DNA of 64,000 nucleotides from Gammaproteobacteria bacterium (GTDB lineage: Bacteria > Pseudomonadota > Gammaproteobacteria > Steroidobacterales > GCA-2729495). The DNA lies in the NCBI GenBank assembly GCA_016874095.1, contig VGVH01000005.1, positions 62,001-126,000 on the forward strand, in the 5' to 3' direction. The stretch's first letter is position 1, and every line of letters starts with the position of its first letter. A model generated the notes under the pieces. That model did not search any database. It had not been told where the DNA came from and saw nothing but the letters and a program-made list of their open reading frames with translations. Positions 1 to 8,305 of the stretch are shown here, in pieces. A program made the position numbers and the translations under genes.

Positions 1-635
1 TCGGTCATCGCTTTCCCGGCACCATCCGTGTCGCCGAGATTCTGGTACGAACTGCGCACGATGTTGAGCCAATTCTCGTCCGGCGTGCCTCCGGCCTTCC
101 GGACGGAGTCGATGGCATCGCCCAGCAAATCGATGGACTTCCGGTAGTTCTTCTGCGCGTAGTAGGCTTGGCCGAGCAACGCGCGAGTCTGCGCCTTGCT
201 GCCGCCGACCTTGAGCCAGCGCTCGCCAACCGGAACAACTTTCGCATAGTTGCGCAGCTGCATGTGGATCAGCAGCAGCTGTTCAAGGCGACCGACCATA
301 TCGGAGGCTGCGATGAATCCCGAGTCCATGTTCCGCTCCAGCAACGGCGCGGCTTCGGCGTACTGGCGTTTCTGCACCAGGACAGTCGCCTTGTACTCGT
401 TGATGGCAAACTGCTCGTACGGCGACTTCTTCTCGGCGCGATCCGCTTCATCGAGCTTGGTCAACGCGACATCCCACTGCTTCTTGCCATAGGCCTCGAT
501 GGCAGCCTGTAGCGGCTTGCCCACCTTCGGGTTGTTGATCTTCGGGGCTGTCTCCTGTGCCTGTGCGGTCAACGCCAGCAGTAGGCAGGCGACGATCATG
601 AGCGGGCTGCGAATGCGATTGTGTGACAGGTTCAT
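1..635 (-). CDS. TPR-repeat protein of the TonB cluster (3' end outside window)
   Basis: The reading frame starts at ATG 635 and runs off the left edge, so only the first 211 or so residues are visible. The N-terminus is a Sec-type signal peptide (basic start, then a hydrophobic stretch ending in LTAQAQ), so the protein is probably exported. The rest is helical and repetitive, with TPR-like units such as YGKKQWDVALTKLDEA, YAEAAPLLERNM and YAQKNYRKSIDLLGDA. It is the last gene visible in the tonB-exbB-exbD-exbD cluster on the same strand, 70 bases after an exbD stop, with a terminator-like hairpin in between. TPR proteins often accompany TonB-ExbBD systems of this type. I infer a periplasmic accessory role; no enzymatic function is visible. 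Confidence 0.8.
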   Translation of the reverse strand, partial: MNLSHNRIRSPLMIVACLLLALTAQAQETAPKINNPKVGKPLQAAIEAYGKKQWDVALTKLDEADRAEKKSPYEQFAINEYKATVLVQKRQYAEAAPLLERNMDSGFIAASDMVGRLEQLLLIHMQLRNYAKVVPVGERWLKVGGSKAQTRALLGQAYYAQKNYRKSIDLLGDAIDSVRKAGGTPDENWLNIVRSSYQNLGDTDGAGKAMT

Positions 636-646
636 TGCTGAGCCTC

Positions 647-682
647 TAAAAAAAGAAAAGCCCGGAGTCTTGGACCGCGGGC
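647..682 (-). terminator. Rho-independent terminator-like hairpin between exbD and the TPR gene
   Basis: Read on the minus strand, GCCCG pairs with CGGGC across a 13-base loop. It is followed by a T-rich run (TTTTCTTTTTTT). It sits between the second exbD stop and the start of the TPR gene, so it would reduce transcription of the TPR gene relative to exbD. The stem is only about 5 bp, so termination is likely partial. Confidence 0.5.
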
Positions 683-705
683 GTACCTGAAAGTGCCGGG
701 CAGCG

Positions 706-1131
706 CTACTGGGCGTACTGCTCCATGCCCTTGAATCCGATCTTGACCAGACCCTGGCGCTGGGCGAGCGCAAGGGCCTTGGCAACGCTGTCGTAGCGGG
801 TGCGCTTGTTGGCGAGGATGTGCAGTTCGGGCTGCACTGGCTTCGTCGATTCCTGCCGGAAGTAGCGCTCGAGCGTGGCAAAGCTCTTCACTTCGGTGCC
901 GTTCCAGAGAATCGTGCCGTCGTAGTCGATCTCGAGCTCGATGATCTCCGGAGGTACCGGCGGCTCGATCTGATCCTCGCTCGGGCGCGGCATGTCCAGC
1001 TTCACCGCGTGGGTCATCACCGGGATGGTGATGATGAACATGATCAACAGCACGAGCATGACGTCGATCAACGGCGTCGTGTTGATCTCCATCATCGGCT
1101 CGTCAGGGTTCCCGCCTGCGCTCATTCCCAT
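706..1131 (-). CDS. exbD: ExbD/TolR family proton-channel subunit (second paralogue)
   Basis: This 141-residue protein is an ExbD-type subunit of the inner-membrane proton channel that energises TonB. One transmembrane helix (about residues 20-39, PLIDVMLVLLIMFIITIPV) carries the essential membrane aspartate at Asp23. A periplasmic domain of about 95 residues follows. The length fits the family (about 140). The start at ATG 1131 has AAGGA upstream; a second ATG two codons later (1125) is possible. It lies 30 bases downstream of another exbD with the same MGMS N-terminal pattern, so the two look like paralogues from an old duplication. Two ExbD proteins behind one TonB-ExbB is the arrangement known in Xanthomonas. 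Confidence 0.9.
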   Translation of the reverse strand: MGMSAGGNPDEPMMEINTTPLIDVMLVLLIMFIITIPVMTHAVKLDMPRPSEDQIEPPVPPEIIELEIDYDGTILWNGTEVKSFATLERYFRQESTKPVQPELHILANKRTRYDSVAKALALAQRQGLVKIGFKGMEQYAQ

Positions 1132-1161
1132 GGCTGTACGTCCTTACTCAGGGTGCAGATG

Positions 1162-1587
1162 TCAGCGGATGCCGCGATCCGGCTCGGTGATGAAGGCGAC
1201 CTTGACGATGCCGCCGCGCTGGATCATGAACATGGTGCGGCCGATGCCGCCGAACTTGGTGTCGGAGTCCCCGCGGATGTGGATTTCCGGCTGGGGATCC
1301 TGCACCGCGACCTTCTTGACCAGATCGAGCAGCTGCGCGTCGTCGGCGACCTGCGCCTGATTCCAGAAGATGTTTCCGTTACTGTCGACGGCGACGGTGA
1401 TGTTTTCCGGCTTGGTCTTCGTCGGCTGGTTCGCGACTTTGGGCAGGTCCACCTTGATCGTCTGGGTGATCACGGGGATGGTGATCAGGAAGATGATCAG
1501 CAGCACCAGCATCACGTCCACGAGAGGCGTGGTGTTGATGGCAGAGATGACCTCCTCTTCGCCGCCGCCTCCGACCGACATGCCCAC
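1162..1587 (-). CDS. exbD: ExbD/TolR family proton-channel subunit (first paralogue)
   Basis: This is a 141-residue ExbD homologue. Its single transmembrane helix (about residues 21-40) contains PLVDVMLVLLIIF with the conserved aspartate at Asp24. A periplasmic C-terminal domain follows. The frame opens with GTG at 1587, one base after the exbB stop. An in-frame ATG at 1581 sits at a better distance from the weak AGG upstream and may be the true start. The downstream exbD shares the same N-terminal pattern. In Xanthomonas the second ExbD is needed only for some substrates; whether that holds here is not visible. Confidence 0.9.
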   Translation of the reverse strand: MGMSVGGGGEEEVISAINTTPLVDVMLVLLIIFLITIPVITQTIKVDLPKVANQPTKTKPENITVAVDSNGNIFWNQAQVADDAQLLDLVKKVAVQDPQPEIHIRGDSDTKFGGIGRTMFMIQRGGIVKVAFITEPDRGIR

Positions 1588-1588
1588 G

Positions 1589-2506
1589 TTACCTGCTCCG
1601 TAGCGCGGCAGCGACCTGGCCGCTCTCTAAACGCGAGCCGCTGATCAGGTAGGCGCGCACATCGCTGGCGAAGTATTGGACGCTCTCGAGCAGCGCCTTG
1701 TTGCGACGGAGCAGCCAGTTGTAGCCGAGCACGGCGGGCACGGCCACCGCGAGGCCGATGGCGGTCATGATGAGCGCCTCGCCGACCGGTCCGGCCACCT
1801 TGTCGATGCTCGCCTGGCCGGCCACGCCGATCGCGATGAGGGCGTGGTAGATGCCCCACACCGTGCCGAACAGTCCGACGAATGGCGCCGTCGAGCCCGT
1901 GGTCGCAAGGAACGACAGGCCGCCCTGCAGGTCGTTGTTGATCTTGTCGACCGAGCGCTGCAGCGACTGGGTGATCCACTCATGCAGCGGAATCTGGTCG
2001 GTCAGCCGGCCCTCGTGGTGCTTGGCCGCTTTCAATCCATCATCGGCAATGGCGCGGAACGCGTTGTCCTGGCTGGTGAGGCTGTTCAGGCCTTCCGGCA
2101 GGGACCGGGCCGACCAGAAGCCGCTCTCGGTCTCCATATAGTGCTTGCGCAGGCGGCTCTGGTCCCAGAGTTTCGTGAGCATGATGTACCAGGAGGCCAG
2201 CGACATGATTACCAGGATGATCAGTGTGCTCTTGGAGACGATGTCGCCCTGGCTCCACAGTGCACCGAGGCCATAGGGGTTCTCACCTTCCTGCAAGCCG
2301 GTGGAATCCTCGGGGCTGCCGGCAAGGTCGCTCTCGGCGGGCGTCGAGGCGTCAACAGGCGGTGCGTCGATTACGGGAACAGCAAGCGGATCCATGGTGG
2401 TCTGCGCTCCCGGATCGACGGCGAGCGGATCTGCAACGGCCGGACCCGTGGCCGGCTGCTGTGCTGCGAGCGCGACACTCAATGCAAGAGCTGCTAATTC
2501 AACCAT
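1589..2506 (-). CDS. exbB: ExbB/MotA/TolQ family proton-channel protein
   Basis: This 305-residue protein is the ExbB-type scaffold of the TonB energising complex in the inner membrane. It begins with a hydrophobic, signal-like stretch (residues 1-16) and a Pro/Ala/Asp-rich linker of about 75 residues. Three membrane segments follow: STLIILVIMSLASWYIM (about 94-110) and two helices near TAPFVGLFGTVWGIYHALIAIG and EALIMTAIGLAVAVPAVLGY. The last two are the conserved TolQ/ExbB core that forms the proton path with ExbD. The N-terminal extension makes it longer than E. coli ExbB (244), as in other two-ExbD clusters. A GAGGGGA ribosome-binding site precedes ATG 2506. The gene lies between tonB and exbD on the same strand. 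Confidence 0.92.
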   Translation of the reverse strand: MVELAALALSVALAAQQPATGPAVADPLAVDPGAQTTMDPLAVPVIDAPPVDASTPAESDLAGSPEDSTGLQEGENPYGLGALWSQGDIVSKSTLIILVIMSLASWYIMLTKLWDQSRLRKHYMETESGFWSARSLPEGLNSLTSQDNAFRAIADDGLKAAKHHEGRLTDQIPLHEWITQSLQRSVDKINNDLQGGLSFLATTGSTAPFVGLFGTVWGIYHALIAIGVAGQASIDKVAGPVGEALIMTAIGLAVAVPAVLGYNWLLRRNKALLESVQYFASDVRAYLISGSRLESGQVAAALRSR

Positions 2507-2590
2507 GGCGAGTCATCCCCTCAGAATAGTGACCGTTACGACGGTCTTGAAGATATTGCCTATCCAAACGAACCCGCGACAGCCGCGGGG

Positions 2591-3226
2591 TCAACCTTTT
2601 TCGACCTTGATCTGCCACTTGACCCTGAGATCCAGGTCCATGGCGGCAGGCTTTCCATTTTCGGTGCCAGGCAGGAAGCGCCAGGACCGGAGCGCCTGTT
2701 TCACCGCGGCCTCGTCGAGGCGCGGGAACCCGCTGCTGACCAGCACCTCGCACTTGCCGACCCTGCCATCCGGCAGGATCAGCATACGCAACGTGGTGGT
2801 TCCCTCTTCGCCCAGCCGCTTGGACTGGGGCGGGTAGTCAGGGTAGATGATCGGGCGGCGCGGATTCTGGCGCGGGGCGACTCTCGCGACCGGCGCCGGC
2901 GGTGGCGGCTTCACCACGGGCTTCTTGGTGGTTGCCGTGATGGCCGTGGTCGTCGTGGTTTCGACCGGCAGGTCGATGGCGATGTCCGGCGGCGGCACGA
3001 ACGGCGGCGGTGCAACCTCGATCTTGGGCGGCGGCGGCGGCGGGGCTTCTTCGTCGTCGACTACCTCCTCGATCATCTCGGTCTTGATCGGCCCGAAGGC
3101 CTGCTCGACCGCCTTGATCGCGAGACCGGAATTGAGGACAAGCACGAAGCCGACGTGCAGGGCCACGATCGCCGCAAACACCAGCGCCCGTCGGGGCAGC
3201 GTGGGTGTACTGATCGCTAGGGCCAT
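2591..3226 (-). CDS. tonB: TonB energy-transducing protein
   Basis: This 211-residue TonB spans the periplasm and passes energy from ExbBD to outer-membrane TonB-dependent transporters. It has a short cytoplasmic start, one membrane anchor (about residues 13-34), an acidic then proline-rich region (EEAPPPPPPKIEVAPPPF and on, about 50-80), a Thr-rich linker, and a C-terminal TonB domain from about residue 125. Typical TonB-domain motifs are YPDYPPQSKRLGEEG, LPDGRVGKCEVLVSSGFPRLD and ALRSWRFLPG. It heads the operon. The upstream region holds a plausible sigma-70 promoter. No TonB-dependent receptor gene is in the window, so the transported substrate is unknown. Confidence 0.93.
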   Translation of the reverse strand: MALAISTPTLPRRALVFAAIVALHVGFVLVLNSGLAIKAVEQAFGPIKTEMIEEVVDDEEAPPPPPPKIEVAPPPFVPPPDIAIDLPVETTTTTAITATTKKPVVKPPPPAPVARVAPRQNPRRPIIYPDYPPQSKRLGEEGTTTLRMLILPDGRVGKCEVLVSSGFPRLDEAAVKQALRSWRFLPGTENGKPAAMDLDLRVKWQIKVEKG

Positions 3227-3251
3227 ATGAACCTGTGCAGCGAGACTTTAA

Positions 3252-3281
3252 ATTATGCGGGCTGGCTCTGCCCGAGGCCAA
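3252..3281 (-). promoter_or_regulatory. Candidate sigma-70 promoter of tonB operon
   Basis: On the minus strand TTGGCC (3281-3276) and CATAAT (3257-3252) are separated by 18 bases. They match the sigma-70 consensus at 4 and 5 of 6 positions. Transcription would start about 20 bases before the tonB ATG at 3226. The region lies between divergently transcribed tonB and the leu leader. Assignment rests on sequence similarity only. Confidence 0.4.
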
Positions 3282-3432
3282 TATGGTGCCACAAGGTCCC
3301 GCCCTTACTCCATATGTCGCGTCTACCGGTTCACCTAATCTTCCTGCATCGATCGGCATGCGCCCCGGAACCTGGCCGCAAGGTTCGGCGGCTCGAGTTG
3401 ACTTCCCCGGCGCCTTCGCAGAACATCCGGGC

Positions 3433-3552
3433 ATGGCATCTGTCAAGGTCAATCACGGAGTTCCGTCAGCTTCCGGGGCTGCTCGTCCCGGGCTGCTATC
3501 CGTACTGCTGCTCGGCCTCGGGCCCCGGTGGTGCGGGCGATTGACCGGCTAA
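3433..3552 (+). CDS. leuL: Leucine-rich leader peptide of the leu operon attenuator
   Basis: This 39-codon frame runs from ATG 3433 to TAA 3550-3552. Its distinctive part is LLSVLLLGL, encoded at 3493-3519, where six of nine codons are leucine. The stop lies 21 bases before a strong intrinsic terminator and about 150 bases before leuA. Leader peptides rich in the regulated amino acid directly before a terminator are the hallmark of ribosome-mediated attenuation, as in the enterobacterial leuL. The start is the weakest point: no good ribosome-binding site precedes ATG 3433, so a different start in the same frame is possible. The leucine run itself does not depend on that choice. Confidence 0.65.
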   Translation: MASVKVNHGVPSASGAARPGLLSVLLLGLGPRWCGRLTG

Positions 3553-3590
3553 GGATTCCGCCAGTCAGCAAGACCCCGCACACCACCCGG
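3523..3590 (+). promoter_or_regulatory. Antiterminator pairing of the leu attenuator
   Basis: The segment at 3525-3537 (CCGGTGGTGCGGG, just after the leucine codons) can pair with 3575-3590, giving about 13 base pairs with two small bulges. The second arm is also the 5' half of the terminator stem, so the two structures exclude each other. A ribosome stalled on the leucine codons would leave 3525-3537 free, favour antitermination and allow leuA transcription. This is the classical attenuation geometry; function is inferred. Confidence 0.6.
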
Positions 3591-3605
3591 TGGCGGGGTT
3601 TTTTT
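3574..3605 (+). terminator. Intrinsic terminator (attenuator) upstream of leuA
   Basis: CCCCGC at 3574-3579 pairs with GCGGGG at 3593-3598. Inside it CACC (3581-3584) pairs with GGTG (3589-3592) around a four-base loop, with one bulged A. Seven T residues follow (3599-3605). This is a strong rho-independent terminator placed after the leucine leader peptide and before leuA, so it must act as an attenuator and not as an operon end. Confidence 0.85.
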
Positions 3606-3702
3606 ATGCCGGTACGGACCGCAGTCAGGGTTCCCGCCGGAGACGGCGCCGGCCCGTGGCCGGCAGGACGATGAAACAGCGGGCAACACGTGGAGGCACG
3701 CC

Positions 3703-5277
3703 ATGAACGAGGCAGCCAGCAATCGCGTGATGATCTTCGACACGACGCTCCGGGACGGCGAGCAGGCGCCGGGGTGCAGCATGACCCAGCGGGAAAAGCT
3801 GCGGGTCGCCGCCGCGCTGCGTGACCTCAAGGTCGATGTGATCGAAGCCGGTTTCGCGGCGGCATCGCCGGGTGACTTCGACTCCGTGCAGGCCATCGCT
3901 GCGGAGATCGAGGGTCCGGTCGTCTGCAGCCTCGCCCGCTGCCATCCCGGTGATATAGAGCGTGCCTGGAGCGCGGTGCAGGGAGCCCGGCGACCGCGCA
4001 TACACGTGTTCATCGCCACCAGCGAGATCCACCGTACCTACAAGCTGCAGATGGCAAAGGAAGAAATCATCCGGCGCGCGGTGGAGTCTGTGAAGCTCGC
4101 GCGCAGTCTCTGCGCAGATGTCGAGTTCTCGGCCGAAGACGCTTCCCGCACGGAACCGGGATACCTGGCCGACGTCGTGGCTGCGGTCATCGAAGCCGGC
4201 GCCAGCACCATCAACGTGCCGGATACGCTCGGCTATACCGTGCCCGATGAGTATTTCAGCCTGTTTCGTCACCTGAAGGAACACGTCGCCGGTATCGACC
4301 GGGTGACGCTGAGCGTGCATTGCCACAACGATCTCGGCATGGCCGTCGCGAACAGCCTCGCCGCAGTCTCGGCCGGAGCGCGGCAGGTGGAATGCACCAT
4401 CAACGGCATCGGTGAGCGGGCCGGCAACTGTTCGCTCGAGGAGATCGTGATGGCGCTGAAGACCCGGTCCGGTCATTTCCAGGTCGAGACCGGCATCGAC
4501 ACGCGGCGCCTCTATCCGACCAGCCGGCTGGTCTCGAGCATCACCGGCATGCATGTGCCACGGAACAAGGCCGTAGTGGGCGAGAACGCGTTCGCCCACG
4601 AGTCCGGCATCCACCAGGACGGCATGCTCAAGCATGCGTCGACCTACGAGATCATGCGACCGGAGGATGTCGGCATCAGCCGCTCGAACCTGGTGCTCGG
4701 CAAACACAGTGGCCGGCACGCCTTTCGCGAGCGGGTCCAGCAGCTCGGCTTCAACCTGGGGGAAGAAGAGCTGAACCGGGCGTTCGCCGAATTCAAGAAA
4801 CTCGCCGATCGCAAGAAGGAAATGTTCGATGCCGACATCGAGGCGATCATCATGTCGGGCGACAGCGACGGCACGGGTCCCTGGCAGCTCGAGGAGCTAC
4901 ATATCACGGCAGGCACCGGCACCATCGCAGCCGGCGCGGTGCGGATGAAGCACGCGGACGGCCGTATCGTGAATGAAGCTGCTGTCGGAGACGGCCCCGT
5001 CGAGGCCGCCTTCAAGGCGCTCGAGCGCGCGACCGGCGTGGTTCTCGAGCTGCAGAATTTCGAACTGCGCAGCGTAACGACGGGCGAGGATGCCCAGGGC
5101 GAGGTCACGGTAACGGTCGACCACGGCGGCCGGAGCTACCGCGGACTCGGCGTCAGCACGGATATCGTGCAGGCTGGCGCCCTCGCCTACCTCGACGTGA
5201 TCAACCGTGTGTGCCGCCGTGCCGGTGCGCCCGAGCGCGACGCTGCCCGGCCGGCCGGCCGCATTGCCAGCGTCTGA
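3703..5277 (+). CDS. leuA: 2-isopropylmalate synthase
   Basis: LeuA condenses acetyl-CoA with 2-oxoisovalerate to give 2-isopropylmalate, the committed step of leucine synthesis. The 524-residue length matches the E. coli enzyme (523). The N-terminal catalytic TIM barrel has [12 protein letters not shown] (residues 13-24, metal and substrate binding) and HCHND at 206-210 (metal-binding histidines). The C-terminal part (from about 390) is the regulatory domain used for leucine feedback inhibition. ATG 3703 has GGAGG about 10 bases upstream. It is the first enzyme gene of leuA-ilvE-leuC-leuD-leuB and lies behind the leucine attenuator. Confidence 0.97.
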   Translation: MNEAASNRVMIFDTTLRDGEQAPGCSMTQREKLRVAAALRDLKVDVIEAGFAAASPGDFDSVQAIAAEIEGPVVCSLARCHPGDIERAWSAVQGARRPRIHVFIATSEIHRTYKLQMAKEEIIRRAVESVKLARSLCADVEFSAEDASRTEPGYLADVVAAVIEAGASTINVPDTLGYTVPDEYFSLFRHLKEHVAGIDRVTLSVHCHNDLGMAVANSLAAVSAGARQVECTINGIGERAGNCSLEEIVMALKTRSGHFQVETGIDTRRLYPTSRLVSSITGMHVPRNKAVVGENAFAHESGIHQDGMLKHASTYEIMRPEDVGISRSNLVLGKHSGRHAFRERVQQLGFNLGEEELNRAFAEFKKLADRKKEMFDADIEAIIMSGDSDGTGPWQLEELHITAGTGTIAAGAVRMKHADGRIVNEAAVGDGPVEAAFKALERATGVVLELQNFELRSVTTGEDAQGEVTVTVDHGGRSYRGLGVSTDIVQAGALAYLDVINRVCRRAGAPERDAARPAGRIASV

Positions 5278-5312
5278 CGCCGCGGCGACCCAATCTTTGC
5301 GAGGAAACAGTC

Positions 5313-6272
5313 ATGCCCATCAAGACAAGTGAGTGGATCTGGCACAACGGCAAGCTGGTGCCGTGGGCCGATGCCCGCGTCCACGTGCTGACCCATGCCC
5401 TGCATTACGGCTCGTCGGTTTTCGAGGGAATACGTGTGTATGACACACACCGCGGCGGCGCCGTCTTCCGCCTGCAGGCGCACACGCGTCGCCTGCTCGA
5501 GTCCGCGAAGATCCATCGCATCGAAGTGCCCTGGAGTGCTGCTCAGATAGACGCTGCCTGCAAGGATGTGGTCGTCCGCAACGGCCTGACCCGGGGCGCG
5601 TACATCCGCCCGATCATCTATCGCGGTTATGGCGAGGTCGGCCTGGCCCCGCCGCCGGGCCATCCGGTCGAGATGGCTGTTGCCGCGTGGGACTGGGGCG
5701 CCTATCTCGGCGCCGAGGCGCTGGAGAAAGGTGTCGATGTCTGCATTTCCTCCTGGCAGCGGGTGGCTCCGAACACCATTCCGGCGCTCGCAAAGGCGGG
5801 CGGCAATTACCTGTCGAGCACGCTGGTGAGCCTCGAGGCCAAGCAGCGGGGCTTCGCGGAAGGCATTGCGCTGTCCACCGATGGCATGGTCAGCGAAGGT
5901 GCCGGCGAGAATATTTTCGTCGTGAGGGATGGTGTCGTGTATACGCCCCCCTCGGCCGCGTCCATCCTGACGGGCATCACGCGCGACAGCGTGATGACGC
6001 TTGCCCGCGATGCGGGCCTCGAGGTCATCGAGCGGGCAATCCCCCGCGAGATGCTCTACATCGCCGATGAAATCTTCCTGACCGGCACGGCCGCTGAAAT
6101 CACCCCGGTGCGTTCGGTCGATCGCATCGCAGTCGGCTCCGGCCAGCGAGGGCCGCTGACACATCGTGTGCAGGACGCGTTCTTCGGGCTGTTTTCTGGC
6201 AAGACGGCGGACAAATGGGGCTGGCTGGAGCCGGTCGAAGCGGCTGGCGCCGCTCGCACCGCGGCCAAATAG
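5313..6272 (+). CDS. ilvE: Branched-chain amino acid aminotransferase
   Basis: IlvE carries out the last transamination of leucine, isoleucine and valine synthesis using PLP. The 319-residue protein is a fold-type IV aminotransferase. HALHYGSSVFEGIR lies near the N-terminus, and the PLP lysine is Lys161 in PALAKAGGNYLSS. GMVSEGAGENIFVV and LTGTAAEITPV form the cofactor pocket. ATG 5313 was chosen because GAGGAAA lies just upstream and the preceding in-frame codons do not resemble the family. It is inserted between leuA and leuC, so leucine synthesis from 2-oxoisovalerate is complete in this operon. The C-terminus is about 10 residues longer than in E. coli. Confidence 0.95.
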   Translation: MPIKTSEWIWHNGKLVPWADARVHVLTHALHYGSSVFEGIRVYDTHRGGAVFRLQAHTRRLLESAKIHRIEVPWSAAQIDAACKDVVVRNGLTRGAYIRPIIYRGYGEVGLAPPPGHPVEMAVAAWDWGAYLGAEALEKGVDVCISSWQRVAPNTIPALAKAGGNYLSSTLVSLEAKQRGFAEGIALSTDGMVSEGAGENIFVVRDGVVYTPPSAASILTGITRDSVMTLARDAGLEVIERAIPREMLYIADEIFLTGTAAEITPVRSVDRIAVGSGQRGPLTHRVQDAFFGLFSGKTADKWGWLEPVEAAGAARTAAK

Positions 6273-6293
6273 ACATACACGGAGCCATACCGC

Positions 6294-7700
6294 ATGGGCG
6301 CGCAGTCCCTTTTTGAAAAAGTCTGGAACGACCACATTGTCGCCGCGGAGACCAGCGAGACGCCTGCTGTCCTCTACATTGACCTGCACCTGACCCACGA
6401 GGTCACCTCTCCCGAGGCGTTCAACGTGCTGGCGGCGCGCGGACTGGCGGTACGGCGACCTGATCTGACTCTGGCCACGCTCGACCACTCCACGCCCACT
6501 GTGCCGGTGAAGACATTGAAGGAGCTCGACCTGCTGGTCGAGTCGTCGGCTGCCACACAGATCCGCGTCATGATCGAGAACTGCGCGAAACTCGGCATCC
6601 GGCTGCTGGGTTTCGATTCCGACCAGCGCGGCATCGTCCACGTCATCGGGCCCGAGCTGGGCATCACGCAGCCGGGCAAGACGATCGTTTGCGGGGACAG
6701 CCACACCAGCACGCACGGTGCATTCGGCGCGCTGGCCTTCGGCATCGGCACCACGGAAGTTGCACATGTACTGGCCAGCCAGTGCCTGTTGCAGCGCAAG
6801 CCTAAAACGCTGGCCGTCAATGTGCAGGGCCGACTGCAGCCTGGCGTGACGGCGAAAGACGTCATCCTGGCGATCATCGGCCGCATCGGTGTCGGTGGCG
6901 GTACGGGACATGTCATCGAGTACCGCGGCAGTGCGATCTCCGCACTCTCGATGGACGAGCGCATGACCGTCTGCAACATGAGCATCGAGGCCGGCGCGCG
7001 TGCCGGCATGATCGCGCCCGACGATACCACCATCCAGTACCTCTCGGGCCGGCCGCTGGCGCCCCAGGGCCGGGACTGGGAGTCCGCCGTAAGGCGGTGG
7101 CGCGCATTGCCCTGCGATGCTGGTGCGCGTTTCGACCGCGAGGTCGACGTGGATGCCTCCGTCCTGGCTCCCATGGTCACCTTCGGTACCAACCCCGGCA
7201 TGGTTGTGCCCATCGACCAGCCGGTGCCGGCCGGGGAAACTGCCAGCTTTGCGAAGTCGCTCGCCTACATGGGAGTCGAGGCCGGCAAGCCCATGCTGGG
7301 CCGGCCCGTCGATGTGGTCTTCATCGGCAGCTGTACCAACTCCCGCCTTTCGGACCTGCGCGACGCCGCGCAGGTTTTCCGCGGCCGCAAGGTCTCCGCC
7401 GGGGTGCGGGCGCTGGTGGTGCCAGGCTCGCAGGCGATCAAGAAACAGGCGGAAGCCGAGGGCCTCGATCAGGTATTCATGGCGGCCGGTGCTGAATGGC
7501 GCGAGTCCGGTTGCTCGATGTGCCTGGGCATGAATGGCGACACCGTCGGGCGTGGGCAGCTCTGCGTCAGCACGAGCAACCGCAACTTCGAGGGCCGTCA
7601 GGGCGTAGGCGCCCGTACGGTACTCGCCAGTCCACTGACGGCCGCTGCCTCGGCTGTCGCCGGCCGTGTCGCCGATCCGCGCCAGTACCTGCGCGGCTGA
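6294..7700 (+). CDS. leuC: 3-isopropylmalate dehydratase large subunit
   Basis: LeuC is the iron-sulfur subunit of isopropylmalate isomerase, which converts 2- to 3-isopropylmalate with LeuD. The 468 residues match the family. The [4Fe-4S] ligands are Cys347 (GSCTNSR), Cys407 and Cys410 (GCSMCLGMN). [20 protein letters not shown], split over about residues 133-152, is the aconitase-family signature. The gene follows ilvE by 21 bases and precedes leuD by 20 bases. The fixed pairing with leuD rules out aconitase or homoaconitase in practice. Confidence 0.97.
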   Translation: MGAQSLFEKVWNDHIVAAETSETPAVLYIDLHLTHEVTSPEAFNVLAARGLAVRRPDLTLATLDHSTPTVPVKTLKELDLLVESSAATQIRVMIENCAKLGIRLLGFDSDQRGIVHVIGPELGITQPGKTIVCGDSHTSTHGAFGALAFGIGTTEVAHVLASQCLLQRKPKTLAVNVQGRLQPGVTAKDVILAIIGRIGVGGGTGHVIEYRGSAISALSMDERMTVCNMSIEAGARAGMIAPDDTTIQYLSGRPLAPQGRDWESAVRRWRALPCDAGARFDREVDVDASVLAPMVTFGTNPGMVVPIDQPVPAGETASFAKSLAYMGVEAGKPMLGRPVDVVFIGSCTNSRLSDLRDAAQVFRGRKVSAGVRALVVPGSQAIKKQAEAEGLDQVFMAAGAEWRESGCSMCLGMNGDTVGRGQLCVSTSNRNFEGRQGVGARTVLASPLTAAASAVAGRVADPRQYLRG

Positions 7701-7720
7701 CCGCGAAACAGGATCATTTC

Positions 7721-8305
7721 ATGGAAAAGATCACTGCAATAACCTCCCGCACGGTCGTGCTGCCGTCCACCGACACGGACACGGACCAGATCGTTCCCGC
7801 GCGATTTCTCACAACGACGACCCGCAAGGGCCTCGGCAAGGCATTGTTCGCCGACTGGCGTTTCGACAGGAGTGGCGCGCCGGTGGCGGACTTCCCGCTC
7901 AACCGGCCATCGGCCCAGGGTTGCTCGGTTCTCGTGGCCGGCAGCAACTTCGGTTGCGGATCCTCCCGGGAGCACGCGCCGTGGGCTTTGCTGGACTTCG
8001 GGATACGCGCCGTGGTGAGCACCGAGATCGCCGATATATTCCGCGGCAACTCACTGAAGAACGGCCTGGTGCCCGTCATCGTGGACAAGGCCACCCATGG
8101 CTGGCTACTCGAGAATCCGGGGGTTGAAGTCACGGTAGACGTGTCCGCCCGGCAACTCCGACTCCCGGATGGCCGCGCGGTCGAGTTTCCACTCGACTCC
8201 TTCTCCCGCTACTGCCTGTTGAACGGTGTCGATCAGCTGGGTTACCTGCTCAGCCGATCAGACGCTATTGCGGATTTCGAGAGGAATCGTGCATGGCAGC
8301 CGTGA
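7721..8305 (+). CDS. leuD: 3-isopropylmalate dehydratase small subunit
   Basis: LeuD is the small (swivelling) subunit of isopropylmalate isomerase and partners LeuC. The 194-residue protein begins [29 protein letters not shown], a typical LeuD start, and contains the substrate-site segment [20 protein letters not shown] 7721 is used because this is where family similarity begins; the open frame extends upstream without it. The last 13 bases overlap the start of leuB, suggesting translational coupling. Confidence 0.96.
   Translation: MEKITAITSRTVVLPSTDTDTDQIVPARFLTTTTRKGLGKALFADWRFDRSGAPVADFPLNRPSAQGCSVLVAGSNFGCGSSREHAPWALLDFGIRAVVSTEIADIFRGNSLKNGLVPVIVDKATHGWLLENPGVEVTVDVSARQLRLPDGRAVEFPLDSFSRYCLLNGVDQLGYLLSRSDAIADFERNRAWQP

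Noticed and set aside
820-1644. Long plus-strand frame opposite the exbD genes, and other long antisense frames (for example 5187-6911, 31136-32767, 32846-34918)
   Set aside because: These are shadows of GC-rich coding sequence on the opposite strand and encode no recognisable protein.
3398-3426. TTGACT ... GAACAT as promoter of the leu leader
   Set aside because: The -10 match is only 3 of 6, and the start site would fall on or beyond the leader ATG.
3235-3432. Long frame upstream of the leucine leader (from ATG 3235) as a real protein
   Set aside because: Composition is not protein-like and only the C-terminal leucine run has meaning as a leader peptide.
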